Part shown: piece by piece, positions 37,505 to 47,958 of the stretch | Position numbering within the stretch: the stretch's first letter is position 1 | Layout of the letters: each line of letters begins with the position of its first letter | Origin: Liolophura sinensis | Taxonomy: Eukaryota; Mollusca; Polyplacophora; Chitonida; Chitonidae | Length of the DNA: 64,000 nt | Direction: 5' to 3' | Assembly (NCBI RefSeq): GCF_032854445.1 | Contig: NC_088305.1 | Location: forward strand, 17,595,717-17,659,716 | The notes under the pieces: generated by a model | Told to the model about the DNA's origin: nothing | The model's input: only the letters and a program-made list of their open reading frames with translations | Databases searched by the model: none | Program-made: the position numbers and the translations under genes

Positions 37505-37910
37505 CGTGGCCTGCTGATTTAGCGTCCTGGTGCAGTACGTCCATAAGGCTAGGAGTCTCTCACTAATGAGACTTCTTGGAGTTCAAATCCAGTTCATGCT
37601 GGCTTCCTCCACGTTTGTACGTGCGAAGGTCTGCCAGCATCCCGAGCCTTCCCGGGGCTCGGTCTCCACCATATTCCTGGCCACAGTCGTATAAAGAAAA
37701 TAAACCTGCAGATGGTCATGGATTTGCCCTGGGCTCCTCCCGGTTTCTTCCCACCATGATGCTCGCCACCGCCGTATAAGTAAACAAAATCTGCCGATAT
37801 ACGTGGTTTTCCCCTGGGCTCTGCCCGGTTACCTCACACCACAATGCTGACCACCGTTGTGTCCTTGACATATTCTTGGGTAGGGCGAAAAACACCAGTA
37901 AAGTAAATAA
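37505..37910 (+). mobile_element. SINE family A derivative with three tandem cores
   Basis: The head part (GAGTTCAAATCCAGTTCATG, CTGGCTTCCTCCACG) is followed by three successive core-like blocks, at about 37631-37700, 37706-37790 and 37791-37905. Each runs from a CTGC..AT.GTC/GTGG-like element to a CACCATxxTxCTxGCCAC...CGTAT element, and a single tail ends with AAAACACCAGTAAAGTAAAT. Confidence 0.7.
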
Positions 37911-38340
37911 ACAGAACAAAACTTTTACGGACAATGGTGAACAAACCAATGTTCCGGAAATGTCCTGGCAGCACGTTTGCGTCAAGCCAGGAATGTGTGA
38001 TAAAATGACTGGTCGAAGTCCTTCCAGTTCTCGGGCCAAACATTTTGCTGCAAGTGACGTTTTGTCAATGCAATGACATCTGCTGTTTTACAACGTGTAT
38101 AGCATTGTTGATGACTATATGCCTGTACATACACACGCATGCCCAATGGCTTACTGATCAATTACAACTGAAAGAATAGAATATTTAAGTGTTACATGTA
38201 TCGATCGAATTTATCAGTATGATCTTTTCTCGTCTGTTAGGTTATTCTGTAAAGTACACTATTACGACCATATGACATAATTGTCATAATACGTACATAA
38301 TACGTATTAAAAAGTGGTTCTTGGTTTCCATTGTGACAAA
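37885..38340 (+). repeat. Family F repeat, copy 1
   Basis: About 450 bp matches 40940-41430 in order: CTTGGGTAGGGCGAAAAACACC, GTCCTGGCAGCACGTTTGCG-like, TGACTGGTCGAAGTCC, ACATCTGCTGTTTTA, GATCAATTACAACTGAAAGA, ATCTTTTCTCGTCTG, TTATTCTGTAAAGTA, CATAATACGTATTAAA and TTGGTTTCCATTGTGAC. It follows SINE-like sequence in both copies. Confidence 0.8.
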
Positions 38341-38984
38341 ACATGATGTACAACCGTAACGTGCTCGGACAAAGCAATGTCACGGTCGTAAGGTAATATC
38401 CCATGTTCACAAGACAAAACCCACCATCTCGTTCTAATATCATTTGGGTTTTTCCGATTGCACTCTTGTGCCATTGGGTGCCTCTCTGGCGTCGTCGTTC
38501 CATGCTCCCTGGCTAATCAGTGCTACACTTTGATGTTTATGTGTACTGAGCGCTTCCATAATTAAATCGTCAAGGGTAAGTGACAAATGATATCAGCCTC
38601 CAGACACAAGGCGAGATTTGGTCTTTTTAGTCTTCAAATTAATCATCCATGTCTACAGTTCACACCCAAACGCTGGGGTCAACATCGTCATGTTTTCCGT
38701 CCTCTGCCAAAATCCCAGACATTACGACAATGGCCTAGATTCTACGCACCACCACTAAGCCCAAACCCATTTAATAAACGTGATAAAACTCTTGATCAAA
38801 TATCCTCTTTTGGCGGACGGCGTCTAAATTGTAATCAACGCATTGTGATGTTTTGGACACCATGTCGATGGATATTGCATACACTGGCTGTGACAACAAG
38901 ATGACCACCCATATTCGCTTAAGTATAAGAAAATCTCTTACTAAATAAGTCGGTGCGTGATGGTTTGTGCCTTTCATATGGATC

Positions 38985-39225
38985 TATGCGTCGAAACAGA
39001 CATTCGTATACCAACCGTCAACCAATAAGGACGTTTCAGGTTGATAATGGATGGGCCAATTTCTAAAACGACGTATGTCACAAACCACCAAAGAACTGAG
39101 AAAGTATATAAAGTACGAATGTAGGACGGAGTCATGCTAAGAGAAGCAGTCAACAACTTTAAATGATGATGGATAGACGCAAGGTATGTTCTAGGTGACT
39201 GAGTGAAATCAGTATTCAAATAGAG
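38985..39225 (+). repeat. Family E promoter-like repeat, long copy
   Basis: ATGCGTCGAAACAGACATTC, CGTCAACCAATAAGGACG (CCAAT), GGGCCAATTTCTAAAACG (second CCAAT), AAGTATATAAAGTACGAATG (TATA at 39105-39112), TAGGACGGAGTC, then GTGAAATCAGTATTCAAATA. No open frame. Confidence 0.85.
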
Positions 39226-39385
39226 TATGCTAGAATTTAAGATGTTGATAAGAAAATGTGTATCACAGATGCGCTTTGATTACAACTTTTCATACATAAA
39301 ACGTGCCGGCCTAAATTACTTCCTGGAACAAGCCTAGGCTGATAAGGTGACCACATCGGTCGCTTATGTTAAAGAAATATCTTAC

Positions 39386-39417
39386 GATTATTATTTTTAT
39401 TATTATTATTATTATTA
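39386..39417. repeat. (ATT)n microsatellite
   Basis: About nine ATT units with one interruption. Confidence 0.95.
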
Positions 39418-39599
39418 AAAATGTTGGCGTGTGCCAGTCGGGACTGATTTACACCAAAACTTCACACCAAAACTAAGAGATTTACACATAATACTTAATT
39501 ATTCAAATCAGTACGAAACATTAGAATCTCCGTGTAGATATTATATAATCCGCAATAACCTAGAAAATTGTCATTCGGTGGTTATTGGGACTTAGTAAC

Positions 39600-40690
39600 C
39601 CCTCAACAGTAAGACGTTTTACATCGAGGGCGGTGACCCGTTGCTGTAAACGAATCTATTATTAGTAAAATTAAAGCAATGGGGTAGATAATGATCCTAT
39701 CGAGTCTCGCACTGAGAGGATAAACACCTGAAATAAGCGGAGAAAACAAGACATCAGCCTTACGTTTAGACAGTTGCGTAAATCTCTTAACCACTGAGAG
39801 TTGCCGTTCGTAAAAAACCTTGCCATCATCTGCAAAGTCCCAAATATCCTGCCATAGGATATAAAATATTTGCTAGATTCAGAGACAAACTCTGAAAGGT
39901 TAAATTTTAACATGAAAGGAGACATGAGGAGAATTCAGTGATTTTTTTTTGCCAAAGAGTCAGCTTCCTCATTCCTCTTCACGCCAACATAAGCTGGAAC
40001 CCAGGCTAGGCATACGTCCGTACCCACCGAAAATAAATTTGTGATAAAGATTAAGATTTCCAATACCAGCGCAGAAGACTTTTGCCACACAAAATATTTA
40101 ATACATTGCAGAGCACTTAAAGTGTCGGAAAAAATAACTGCCCTTATCGGTCGAAGGTCAGGAAAAAAATACAGTCAAGGCAAAATAGGTACTAACTCAC
40201 ATGAAAACACAGATAGATTATCTCTAAGTCTATGATGTTTAGAATACTTCAGTTCAGGAACAACAAAAGCCACCGCGCACTTGTGAACATCTGGTACACA
40301 GGAGGTATCCGTAAAAAGTCCTAATAATAAGGATCTAATAACTTATAAACTGGGTTATTCTTTGCCACAGATAACTTAACAGCATACTTAAATGTTCTCC
40401 ATTTTCTTCTCACAGGCAGTGGAAACTCGTCACACGCACCTTTGAGAACACTGGAGAAGTGTCTGATTGCACCTGTACAGATACGTAAAGCACTAAACTG
40501 GATTGAGTCTAATTTAGCAAGTACTGAATTTGAGGCAGATGCATACACTTCACAGCAATAATCAACCCTAGACTCTATCCGGGGCCTGTAAAGTAGACGT
40601 AAACATTTCTTTTCGCTGCCCAAAGAGGTGCCTGAAACCGATCGCATTAAGTTAAGAACTTTTGAGCACTGAATATCTTTCGGGTTAATG
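39600..40690 (-). pseudogene. Non-LTR retrotransposon relic: RT C-terminus and RNase H domain
   Basis: Minus-strand frames in order: the end of an RT protein (LLYRPRIESRVDYCCEVYAS and SIQFSALRICTGAIRHFSS, the common 'LYR..I.S..DYG...YGSA...LD.I....LR.CTGA' block of Jockey/CR1-like elements), then an RNase H-like domain with FTDTS, SCELV, IFSDTLSALQCI, WVPAYVGVKRNEEAD and LA, covering the D-E-D-D/H active-site order. A stop after the Glu block and a frameshift near 39945 break it. It is 5'-truncated and continues downstream as a 84-codon frame to 39671. Autonomous activity is excluded. Confidence 0.85.
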
Positions 40691-40744
40691 GTGAAAAGCG
40701 CACATCCTCAAACAAAACGGGTCTTCTCCGTTGCATAGTTGTAG

Positions 40745-40975
40745 GCTAGCTAGTGCAGCACAATAACTAGAGAGTCTAGTGTTAATGCAGTCGTTGCGAG
40801 TTCAAGTCCAGCTCATGCTGGCTTCCTCGCCTTTCCGTAGGTCGGCAACAGCGTGCGAGTGGTAGAGGGTTTTGACCCGGGCTATGCGCAGTTTCCTCGC
40901 ACCATATAGCTGGTTGCCGTCGTATGACTGAAATAGTCTTGGGTGCGGCGAAAAACCCCAATCAATAGAACATCA
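40745..40975 (+). mobile_element. SINE family A-like copy, decayed, joined to family F
   Basis: GCGAGTTCAAGTCCAGCTCA, TGCTGGCTTCCTCGCC, GACCCGGGCTATGCGCAGTT, CTTGGGTGCGGCGAAAAACC. The tail runs straight into the repeat shared with 37885-38340. Confidence 0.75.
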
Positions 40976-41430
40976 ATAGAATAAATAGAACAAACCCTTT
41001 ACAGACATTTTTTGTTGGACAAATCCTGCTGTAGTTGTTCCGGTAGCACGTTTTCATCAAACCAAGAACCCGTGATAAATCGACTGGTCCGCAGTTCTGC
41101 CAGGTCTCCCACCAGGCCTTCACCTAGAAGTGATGGCAGTAGGCGGTTTGTCTGTGTACTGATATCTGCTATTTTAAAACACATATACCATTGGTGACTG
41201 CTACATATATGTATACACACGTATGCCCAATACCTTACCGATTAATTACAACTTGAAGAATAGAATAATTAAGTGACGTATCGATCAAATTCATCAATTC
41301 AATGTCTTTTCTCGTCTGGTACTTTATTCTGTAAAGTATACTTTTATTTACATTAGTGTCGTAATATGTACATAATACTTATTAAACCAGGAGTGATTTC
41401 TGGTTTCTTATTGTCACTACACGGTCACAT
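40940..41430 (+). repeat. Family F repeat, copy 2
   Basis: Partner of 37885-38340 (TCCGGTAGCACGTTTTCATC, CGACTGGTCCGCAGT, GATTAATTACAACTTGAAGA, GTCTTTTCTCGTCTGG, TTTATTCTGTAAAGTATAC, ACATAATACTTATTAAACC, TTCTGGTTTCTTATTGTCAC). Confidence 0.8.
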
Positions 41431-42159
41431 GATAATCCGCGAAACATGATCAACAACGAAAACGCGATAAAGCTCGCAGATTTATATAACAACTCTCACG
41501 ATGAAACAGAAAACGATCTCGCGTTAATATCCAACGATCACTGGCGTATTTCCAACTGCAGTTTTCTCCCTTCTCTGCTTCTTTGTAGAGTAAACCATCG
41601 GACAATAAATAACAAATCACACGATGAAAATTATGATGAGCTGATTCATCAGATCTGAATCACCGATAAACAGGATGTAACAACTTCTCAGAGATATATA
41701 AATACGTGTCATCAGCAAATAATTTTACTCTTATTTAGCACGCCACATACGATATCATTAATAACCAGGAGAAATAACATGCATGCAAAAAAGTCACTTT
41801 TGGCTACAGGCCATTGATTTATATCATATTTACAAGCTAATTGATGTAGGCTCAGTTATCAACTGACTAGTTCTAAGGGAATTTATAAATATCTCTGAGC
41901 TGGTGGCTACAGGGAATTCACAAGTTTTGATTGTGTAGCGAGTCGAGCGACCAGGTAGTCACGTACACTTGGCTAGCGGCGGGCCAAAGGCACCGTAACC
42001 TGGTTTGGTACTACAAGACCTCCGTCACCATGTGGGATCAGCAGGTTGAGATGAAGGCTAACAATACCGCAATGGGCAACAATTGGGACAAACACAGTAT
42101 ATATACAATTAATAAACAATACATTGATAACTCGGAATTACATGAATGTAAATAAACGA
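41431..42159. other. Unassigned intergenic sequence
   Basis: No gene or shared repeat recognised. Confidence 0.5.
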
Positions 42160-42560
42160 AGTGAAAGGAAAGATAGGTGGGGCGGTCTGGCTGCTGGCCC
42201 CGATATACACGATGACAAGGTCTTGGGGCGGCTTAGCAGCTGTTCCCAGCTTCCGGTGGCTCCCGCTTCATGGCGGCCCGTCTTGTCTCTGCGACCCGTG
42301 CACTCCAAGTAGCTTCTACTTCACGGCGGCAGAGTTTCGACAGCCTGTCCTTTCCAAGTGACCAGTACGCTCCGGCGCCTCCCACGGTTTATATCCCGGC
42401 GGCAATTACGAACCCGACCGTCTGGCCCTCTAGTCAACAATGACTGGGTGACGCGGCTTTTACCATGTGCATCCATGCTCGCCCAGCGACCTCCTTTTAT
42501 AGATTTCTGGCCAACGGCCAACCAATCAGAGAACGCGGCTCTTTCCCGGACGAATCCAAA
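42160..42560. promoter_or_regulatory. CpG-rich island with a CCAAT box
   Basis: A GC- and CG-rich block in AT-rich surroundings, with GGCGGCCCG, CACGGCGGCAG, CTCCGGCGCCTC and CGGACGAATCC, and AACCAATCAGAGAACG (good NF-Y match) at about 42518-42533. It could be a promoter or the GC-rich end of an unrecognised mobile element. The open frames here have no domain. Confidence 0.35.
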
Positions 42561-42769
42561 CTGGTATTATATCATATTATATATTATTCTCCCGTGATCT
42601 AAGATTTTAGTCTAATGACGTTTCGTCCCTCAGTAACAACGATCTGTTGTAATTCAGGATTACGCTGCTCTTGATGGTGAATAATTAGACGGAGTGGATA
42701 ATGGAAACAGGGACTCAACAACAGGTCTCTGTCTAACATATTTTTAATATGACGTCCATCTGGACGTGT

Positions 42770-42795
42770 CCATGAACCATGAACCATGAACCACA
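42770..42795. repeat. CATGAAC 7-bp tandem repeat
   Basis: About three and a half units of CATGAAC. Confidence 0.9.
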
Positions 42796-42867
42796 AATAT
42801 ATTTCCGTACTCTGTGTATTTTCAAGCGCTCTTGGTCATGCGTGAGAAGCCGATTTATTAAAATGGT

Positions 42868-42975
42868 TCTTTCCGACCGACCGACTGAAATAGAGACCGT
42901 CAGTTAAAGATCGAGCCTTTCCGACTGACCGTCAAGTAAAGATCGGATCTTTCCGACCGACCGTCTAGTAAGGGC
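42868..42975. repeat. Short tandem repeat of a TTTCCGACYGACCGTC-type unit
   Basis: Three units of about 40 bp, each with TTTCCGAC-GACCG and AGTTAAAGATCG-like parts. Confidence 0.75.
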
Positions 42976-43137
42976 TGAACTGGGTTTTTAAGAAAGATGT
43001 TCTTTCAGGACCAACCTGCCATTAACCAACACGGATCTGAATCCAAGGCGAACAGTAGTCCATTCCAAGCACATGTCACAATAAGTGCCCGCCGATTGTA
43101 TTTTCCCTAGAATCTCAAGGAGGTATACGTGGTTGAG

Positions 43138-43415
43138 TTTTATTTATTTTTATTTATTTACTTGACTGGTATTTTACGCCGTGCTCAAGAATATTTCACT
43201 TATACGACGGCGACCAGCATTATGGTGGGAGGAAGCCGGGCAGAGCCCGGGGAAAACCCACGACCATCCGCAGGTTGCTGACAAACCTTCCCACATACGG
43301 CCGGAGAGGAAGCCAGCATGAGCTGGACTTGAACTCACAACGACCGCATTGGTGAGAGCCTCCTTACGTCATTACGCTGCGCTAGCGTGCTAAGCAACTG
43401 AGCCACGGAGGCCCC
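43138..43415 (-). mobile_element. SINE family A, full-length with target-site duplication
   Basis: Complete tail, core and tRNA-like head ending GAGCCACGGAGGCCCC. Flanked by ACGTGGTTGAG (43127-43137) and ACGCGGTTGAG (43416-43426), one mismatch. Confidence 0.93.
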
Positions 43416-43426
43416 ACGCGGTTGAG

Positions 43427-44247
43427 ACAAAGGTCTCCAGTTATTGTGAGACTGGTTACAACTATTATGAGAAGCCGTGTGGGTTTTAAGCATTTTTATT
43501 TTGTCATTTTTTGCTGCTCTCTTCTAACTGTATGTGCTCAGTGAAGTCATTCTGTGAATACAGACTGTGCTAAAACTTATATACTGTTAAGCAATGTGCC
43601 GTCGGTGGGTCGTCAGTGGGCAGAGATTGCCCATTTCCGGTCAAATCAGTTACATTATCCTAGTATTTGAGAGCAATCGTAAGAGCAGATAGAAATACCT
43701 ATTCAGAATAAGCACAGTCTTGTAAAGTTCGAGTTCCTAGAAAAGTGGAATATATTGATTATTTGCAATAAAGAGACGACATGTGCAAATTAGCATTATG
43801 GATAGACTCGGTGTCACCTTGTTCGTCGTGGAGAATACAACGGTATACGACAAAATCAGTGAACATCTGCCTTTTATGTCTCTCCTTGGCTCAGTAAGAC
43901 TGACTGCAGCAAGTTACTTGGAGATACAGAAGAATAACGTTTGCCTGTGGTCCATGAATAATTAACAGGGCGATTCAGAGATTAACAATCGAATGCAGGA
44001 AAGACGTATTTTGGCTAAATGCATGGTGGAGTTAGCCACCGCTCGGCAAATTTGGAAATTATCCCTCAATAATTGATGAGAAAGAAGCAGTGAATATGTA
44101 TGGGCTACTGTCACTGGCTTAAACAAATCACGATGCTTAGTTGATGACAAGGTGTATCAACGCTTCATAGAGATGTCATTTCGCCTCTTTGGATTATGTC
44201 ATTGCACAAGACATAAGGCACAGCACGTCATAATCGTCATGTTCGTT
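43427..44247. other. Unassigned intergenic sequence
   Basis: No gene or shared repeat recognised. Confidence 0.5.
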
Positions 44248-44476
44248 TACTATTTATTTATTTATTTGATTGGAGTTTTACGTCGTAAGCAAGAATAGTT
44301 CACTTCTTCGACGGCAGCCACCATTATGGTGGGAGGATTGTTGCAGACCTCCCAACGTACGGCTGGAGAGGAAGCCAGCATGAGCTGGACTTACACTCAC
44401 AGCGACCGCATTGATAAGAGCACCCTGAGTCATTGCCGCGCGCTGGCATGCTAACCACATGGGCCACGAAGGTCCC
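44248..44476 (-). mobile_element. SINE family A with internal core deletion
   Basis: Tail ATTTATTTGATTGGAGTTTT, GGTGGGAGGATTG then straight to GCAGACCTCCCAACG, so about 40 bp of core is missing. The head runs to GGGCCACGAAGGTCCCC. ATCGTCA occurs on both flanks as a possible target duplication. Confidence 0.88.
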
Positions 44477-44775
44477 CATCGTCAGGATAGTTAAGCATTC
44501 TATTCGATAAATATAGCTTGTCAATGTTTCATTCTTGTTATAGCTCTGTTTGTATGGACAGAGCAGTTGTGGAGTTGAGTAACTTTTATGCTCATATCGC
44601 AGTAGCAAGTGATGCAGAAACGGCAAATTTGTTTTCCAAGCATTTAATTCAGCGAGCCTGAAAGGCGGTTAGGTAATTCCCGGAATATCTCAGTCGACTT
44701 AGACCTATGCTATATAGGCGTCAAGAGCTTTAGATTTGGGGTGTACAGTATGCAAGGTATGTGAAAAGTCGTATA

Positions 44776-44934
44776 TTATTTATTTATTCATTTGATTGGT
44801 GTTTTACGCCGTACCCAAGAATATTTCACTTATACGACGGTGGCCAGCATTATGGTGGAAAGAAACCTTGCAGAACCCCATGGCTATCAGCAGGTTGCTG
44901 AAAGACCTTTCCACTTCCCAAGGCCGGATGAAAA
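44776..44934 (-). mobile_element. SINE family A, head-less copy
   Basis: ATTCATTTGATTGGTGTTTT, ACGCCGTACCCAAGAATATT, GACGGTGGCCAGCATTATGG, ending at AAGGCCGGATGA. Confidence 0.9.
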
Positions 44935-45289
44935 GTCGTTTTTAATCCAAAACTGCAGGCTCACACAATGTATATGACTGGTTACCTCACCGACTACAAC
45001 GGTCTTCATTTTATTTCTTACAATTTAAACTTGTAAACGTTTCATAATGGTCGGTTTATAATGTTTATTTCAAAGTGCCTGAACTTTACAGCTTGCTTTT
45101 TTTCTTACATTCCTTGCGCAGTAATGAAGTCGTTTAAAATAGTGTTTTACTGCAGCCTACTTTTGGATTTGCGTCTTTTGGCGACTTACTTAATAAAAGT
45201 GGAAATCATCAACGTTTGTCGCATGCAAACGGATGATTATCAGTTTTATGCCAAAAATGTTAAAGACTGTTAGTGTGTATTATGTCTAT

Positions 45290-47010
45290 TATGTTAAAGC
45301 TATAATGCCAACATCCTGATAGTTAGCTTATTAATAGAGTTATAATAGCATCGCTAATTAGCGTATACATTGTCCTTTCAGAAACTCTGCAGAGATTGCA
45401 ACGACTGGCTGACCTGTATCATCATAATGACCCAGGCGGGGTGGAAACTTGCCTTCGGTAAGACGTTTCAGTAAAGCAGCACTAGATAAAAGAGGGGTGG
45501 GAATCCGTCCTAAAACACGGAGGCACATTACATACACTCTAAGGACTCATTCGTCGACATATGACTGAAAATTGTAAAGTACGACGTTAAACCCTAAGCA
45601 CTCACTCACTCATTCACTCTTTGATAGTTAATAACTAGATAGCGTTATTATAGGAGAGCTAATTAGTGCAATGACAACAAGATATTCATTAAAAAAATCT
45701 TCGGAATAGTTTCTTTGATTGTTAGGTTCCACTTAGTTCTCAATAGCGCAACGACAGCGACGTTACTGTCATTACAAAAAAATTCTACAGATTGGCCCTT
45801 TGATAGTTAGTTACTAAATAGCCTTATTACAGCAGTGATAATTAGCGCATACGTTGTTCCTTCAGACATTCAGTACAGATGGTCTCTAAATAATGTTACC
45901 CTAGCACAGTTAATTTGCGCATATATTCTCTTTTCCAGATTATCTGCTATTAGGGTTGCCCTATAGCACTGCATTATTCATCATTGAGTTGAAAATGACG
46001 CAATGATAGCAATGCTAATCAGCGCAAATGTTGTTGTTTTTAGAAATTTTGGATAAATGCTCTTTCCGATGGTTAATTATTAAGTAGTGTTATTATAGCA
46101 CTGCCAATTATCGCAACATTGTCCTTTGGAAAAAATCCACAGAGGACCTCTTTGATAGTTAACAGTGCTAATTAACACACATATTGTTTATTCAGAAATT
46201 CTGGTCAGATGGTCTTTGACAGTCAGCTTTTAAATTGCGTTATTAAGCAGTGCATATGTTTTCATTGCAAAAAAATATACAGAGATTGGCCTTTTCATAG
46301 TTACAGATATTAACAGCGTTGTTATAGTAGCGATATTTAGCGCATATATTGTTCTTTCGGAAACTCTGAAAATATGGCCTCTTTGAAAGTTGACTTCTAA
46401 TCAGCATTATTATGGCAGTTCTATATAGTGTATATATTGTCCTTTCTTCCAAATCTTCATAGACTGGCTCTTTAATAGTTAACATAACCTTGTAATATCA
46501 ACGATAATTAGTTTTTTGATAGATAGCTTTTGATTAGCATTACTTTAACACTGCTAATTCTGCGTTCCACCTAGCACAGAGGTTTTCGATACTTAGTGAA
46601 ATAGCGCAATAATAGAAACGGTAATTAGCCGAAATACTTTCAAAATAGCGTTATTAGAACATGTATTGTTCTTTCAGAAAATCAGCAGAGATGGTCTCTT
46701 TGATAGCTAGCTACTTAAAAGCGTCATTATAGCACTGCCATATTGGTCACTGAGTTCTAAATAGCACGATGATAGCAATGCTAACTAGCTCAGATATTGC
46801 GATCTTCAGGAAATCTGCATACAGGGTCTTCCCGATAGTTAGCTTCTAAATAGCGTTGAGATAACAGCGGTAATTAGCGCATAAAGTGTCCTTTTAGAAA
46901 CTCCTGGCAGTGCTTGCCTATTTAACAGTTAGCTACTACATAGCGTTATTATAGCACAAATTGGCGCATGTAGTCTCTTTCGGCACTCAAGCGGGTAATA
47001 TTTTAAAACT
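45290..47010 (+). repeat. Decayed satellite, about 90-bp unit, roughly 16 copies, split by a SINE
   Basis: Recurring blocks appear in fixed order: GATAGTTAGCTACTAAATAG, CGTTATTATAGCACTGC, TAATTAGCGCATATATTGTC, CTTTCAGAAACTCTGCAGAG, ATGGTCTCTTT. Block spacing is about 87-92 bp where measured (45623, 45715, 45802; 46834, 46923), with irregular half-units elsewhere (46702 to 46834). Divergence between units is high. Confidence 0.85.
45388..45620 (+). mobile_element. SINE family B, 5'-truncated, inside the satellite
   Basis: GCAACGACTGGCTGACC, AGTAAAGCAGCACTAGATAA, CATATGACTGAAAATTGTAA, GACGTTAAACCC and a CACTCACTCACTC tail. It interrupts one satellite unit between CTCTGCAGAGA and TCTTTGATAG. 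Confidence 0.9.
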
Positions 47011-47148
47011 GTTAGTTAGCATCTATGTAGACAATACCTTGAAATTCTACGAAGAAATATATAGTCTTCTGGAAAAGCTACACTTGAAATGCTACTTAGC
47101 CAATATATGAAAATGAGGATTACACTATAAATGCCGATAATACACCTT

Positions 47149-47179
47149 TGTGTGTGTGTGTGTGTGGGGGGGGGGGGGG
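47149..47179. repeat. (GT)n followed by a G14 run
   Basis: About eight GT units then 14 consecutive G, directly before a SINE tail. Confidence 0.95.
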
Positions 47180-47374
47180 TCTTTATTTAGTTAGTGTTTA
47201 CGCCATGCTCAAGAATATTTCACTTATACGACGGCGGCCAGCATTATGATGGGAGGAAAAACGGAAGAGCCCGGGAGAAACTCATGACCATCCGCAAATT
47301 GCTGCAGACCTTCCCAATTATGGCCGGAGACAAATCCAGAAAGGACGCTAACCACCTCGGCCACGGAAGCCCCC
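47180..47374 (-). mobile_element. SINE family A with deleted head centre
   Basis: Tail and core (GGCGGCCAGCATTATGATGG, CATGACCATCCGCAAATTGC), TGGCCGGAGACAAATCC, then a jump to the A-box end GCTAACCACCTCGGCCACGG. Confidence 0.88.
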
Positions 47375-47764
47375 TGCCTTTACTGAAGATATGGGCCTAT
47401 TCTGTTCACTGGGCCCAAATGGGAGAGCTCCAGGTTAGTCACTTTTTACGCCAGCCTTGCCTACACGGCTGTTGTCCTGTTCCTTTCACCCGGGGACCCC
47501 ACGTGGGGATTCCTCCTCTGACGGAAATGGATAAATAACAGGCATTAAGCTGAGACATAAGTGGAGCACATTCCCAAGGGAAATTAGTGTAAAAATGTAG
47601 GGGAGTCGTAAAAAAAGAGTACAACAATGTCGGTTCACCAACTGTTCTCGAGATATACGTTTACACACGCACTGGTCCTAGTTTGAACACATTTTAACCA
47701 AAGCGGCCCTTTTGACACTGTTTTAGGTTTATCCCGGGTTTATCATATGTAATATAAAGCAAGA

Positions 47765-47958
47765 ATTCATTTATTTACTTGAATGGTATTTTTACGCCGT
47801 ACTCTAGGATATTTCACTTATACGACGGTGGCCAGTATTATGGTAGGAGGGAGCCCATTCCCCGGGGGAAGTCCACGAACATCCGTAGGTTGCTGAAAGA
47901 CTTTACCACGTACCATGGGAGAGACGTCAGCATGAACTGGACTTGAACTCACAGCGTT
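47765..47958 (-). mobile_element. SINE family A, head-truncated copy
   Basis: ATTTATTTACTTGAATGGTA, ACGCCGTACTCTAGGATATT, GGTGGCCAGTATTATGG, ending TTGAACTCACAGCG. Confidence 0.88.

Noticed and set aside
45290-47010. Regularly spaced repeats considered as a CRISPR array
   Set aside because: Units are 90 bp, contiguous, diverged throughout and without constant repeat plus unique spacer structure; the genome is eukaryotic.
47194-47538. 114-codon plus-strand frame
   Set aside because: Its first part is antisense SINE core and the rest has no recognisable domain.
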